Shown: positions 63,142 to 64,000 of the stretch, piece after piece | Position numbering within the stretch: position 1 is the first letter of the stretch | How the letters are laid out: each line of letters begins with the position of its first letter | Assembly (NCBI RefSeq): GCF_900182785.1 | Contig: NZ_FXTS01000001.1 | Coordinates: forward strand, 186,001 to 250,000 | DNA length: 64,000 nt | DNA from: Oceanospirillum linum | GTDB lineage: Bacteria > Pseudomonadota > Gammaproteobacteria > Pseudomonadales > Halomonadaceae | Reading direction: 5' to 3' | Program-made: the position numbers and the translations under genes | Notes under the pieces: model-generated | Seen by the model: only the letters and a program-made list of their open reading frames with translations | The model's database searches: none | Told to the model about the DNA's origin: nothing

Positions 63142-63548
63142 AGCCTGTAGAAAAACTCTTTTCCAACCGGTTTTTTCCACCAACAGCCCACTTTCTGTTG
63201 TTTATTTTCGATTGCCGGTTTTTCAGCAACCCTTGCTTGATTCTGTATTTCCGGCCTTTTTAAGCTTTGGCTGTCTGTAAGCTCGATTCATGCTGCTTTC
63301 AGTGCCTATTTTAAGGGTGTATTGGCTCTTAAGGCTGGTGAAAAACAGAGAGATAGCTTTTCAGCCTCTTTATAAAAAACGGGGGTAATGCAGAGCATGC
63401 TCAAAAGTACCGGGCTGCAACTGATCCTGATAATTGATCACCACCATCGACGTTTGGTTGTAGTCGTAGTGCTTGAATCGAGCCATCACCGCCTCCTGCG
63501 TTTCAAAACCCGATCAGACCATAGTTCGGGAGGTTTTTCTACAGCCTA
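63142..63548. mobile_element. Internally deleted IS1182-type element, copy C
   Basis: About 407 bp with the same ends as copy B (AGCCTGTAGAAAAAC at the left, GGTTTTTCTACAGCCT at the right). The transposase start MARFKHYDYNQTSMVVI is present but frameshifted after about 35 codons. AACG borders its left side; the right border is AGCG. Confidence 0.82.
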
Positions 63549-63595
63549 AGCGCAGGCGAGCGTAAGCGAGCCCTGCGTGCCTTAGCTTGTTATGC
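63546..63595 (-). repeat. attC-like site C, split by insertion element
   Basis: The arm GTTATGC (63589-63595) holds the stop of the adjacent gene. CTAAG and GCAGG blocks near 63547-63556 pair with CCTGCG and CTTAG near 63572-63584 with unpaired bases. The second core, CGTTATAAG on the minus strand, is on the far side of copy C at 63134-63141. Confidence 0.55.
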
Positions 63596-64000
63596 ATTTA
63601 AATACTGCTCAATTGTCGACAAATCGCGTTTTTTAATATTTTTTATATCTTCTCTCATTACTTGAATTAGCTCGATACCTGCCTGTTTATATACTTCTTC
63701 TGGCTCCGTGAACACCGAGGATTTTTGGTATTGAATTGCGGCCTTATTCTCTCCTGGAGTTATGTAATGAAAGCGACCGTATTTTTTAGTAAATAAATTT
63801 AATAATAAATCACCATTTAGACCCAAGTTGTCTAGCAATAGCCGAGCAGAAACTTTACGTGGATAAACATGCTCCTCACTAAATTTTGGTTTGTCGACGT
63901 CACTTTTAGGATGAAATGATTTTATTGCTTGCCTTGATATGAAACCAGTCCAAGCATCAGTTGGTTTTGGGATGTACCAAATAGCCGCGCCAATTATCGT
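63590..64000 (-). CDS. Cassette-type protein of unknown function, N-terminus beyond window edge
   Basis: The frame is open from the window edge to the stop, giving 136 residues (GAAIWYIPKPTDAWTGFISR... to IEQYLNA). A segment FSEEHVYPRKVSARLLL contains an E-H-x-x-P pattern reminiscent of HNH nucleases, but the remaining HNH residues cannot be placed with confidence. AT-rich, and its TAA lies in an attC-like core. I do not recognise the family. Confidence 0.6.
   Translation of the reverse strand, partial: TIIGAAIWYIPKPTDAWTGFISRQAIKSFHPKSDVDKPKFSEEHVYPRKVSARLLLDNLGLNGDLLLNLFTKKYGRFHYITPGENKAAIQYQKSSVFTEPEEVYKQAGIELIQVMREDIKNIKKRDLSTIEQYLNA

Noticed and set aside
63546..63595. CRISPR-like or tandem repeat arrays near the right edge
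   Set aside because: The repeats there are IS ends and one attC-like hairpin; there is no series of spaced direct repeats anywhere in the window.

Overview
The window is about 64 kb of a marine gammaproteobacterial chromosome. The left end has the gene order motY - rnt - 2-Cys peroxiredoxin - grxD - argF, which resembles the order I recall in Pseudomonas. MotY implies a sodium-driven polar flagellum. TRAP transport, homoprotocatechuate catabolism, 5-oxoprolinase genes and a chromosomal cassette array together point to an Oceanospirillales-type organism (Amphritea, Neptunomonas or Marinobacterium relatives). The species is an inference; no rRNA or tRNA genes are present.

Layout. 1-11 kb: flagellar motor protein, RNase T, redox proteins, argF, an iron-type ABC ATPase, small proteins, a LysM/LytM lipoprotein, an eIF2B-like protein beside KDPG aldolase, and an MFS carrier. 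11.5-15 kb: nitric-oxide module, with norR broken at a run of nine G/C and divergent hmp behind a sigma54 promoter. 15-24.5 kb: hydrolase, DUF123, DUF2789, class I amidotransferase, an aminotransferase/MocR pair, selO, a lipoprotein, and a guanidinium exporter under a guanidine-II (mini-ykkC) riboswitch. 24.6-28.8 kb: an AT-rich accessory island that reads as gene cassettes with attC-like sites. Decayed IS1182-type elements sit at the attC cores, and the cargo is a coiled-coil membrane protein and a SIR2-like protein; an IS110 remnant adjoins. 28.8-45 kb: a His/Asp-repeat CobW-type GTPase next to a Zur-like box, pxpA/pxpBC, asparaginase, DUF3095, a HI0933 flavoprotein, a cupin, a dual-sensor diguanylate cyclase, a SapC-like protein with a DnaA-like tail, a thioesterase, a LysR regulator and an MFS pump. 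45-49 kb: a TRAP transporter with a UspA protein.

49-62 kb: a homoprotocatechuate meta-cleavage pathway on two strands: hpaF-hpaE leftwards, hpaG1-hpaG2-hpaH-hpaI-hpaA rightwards, then hpaR and a second rightward operon (GlcG-like protein, aldehyde dehydrogenase, MFS, hpaD). The palindrome TTAACATATTAA recurs at five places in front of these units, and a near match makes a sixth; this is probably the HpaR operator. A Fic protein and a 53-residue protein carrying a Fic-inhibitory-helix-like motif sit between hpaA and hpaR, and a paralogue of the small protein is alone at 37.5 kb. 62.2-64 kb: a second cassette-like stretch with a broken toxin-antitoxin pair, a GNAT acetyltransferase, another IS remnant in an attC-like site, and a partial gene at the window edge.

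The most unusual material is the pair of attC-containing stretches with core-targeted IS remnants and no integrase in view, the small Fic-associated protein family, and the homopolymer break in norR.
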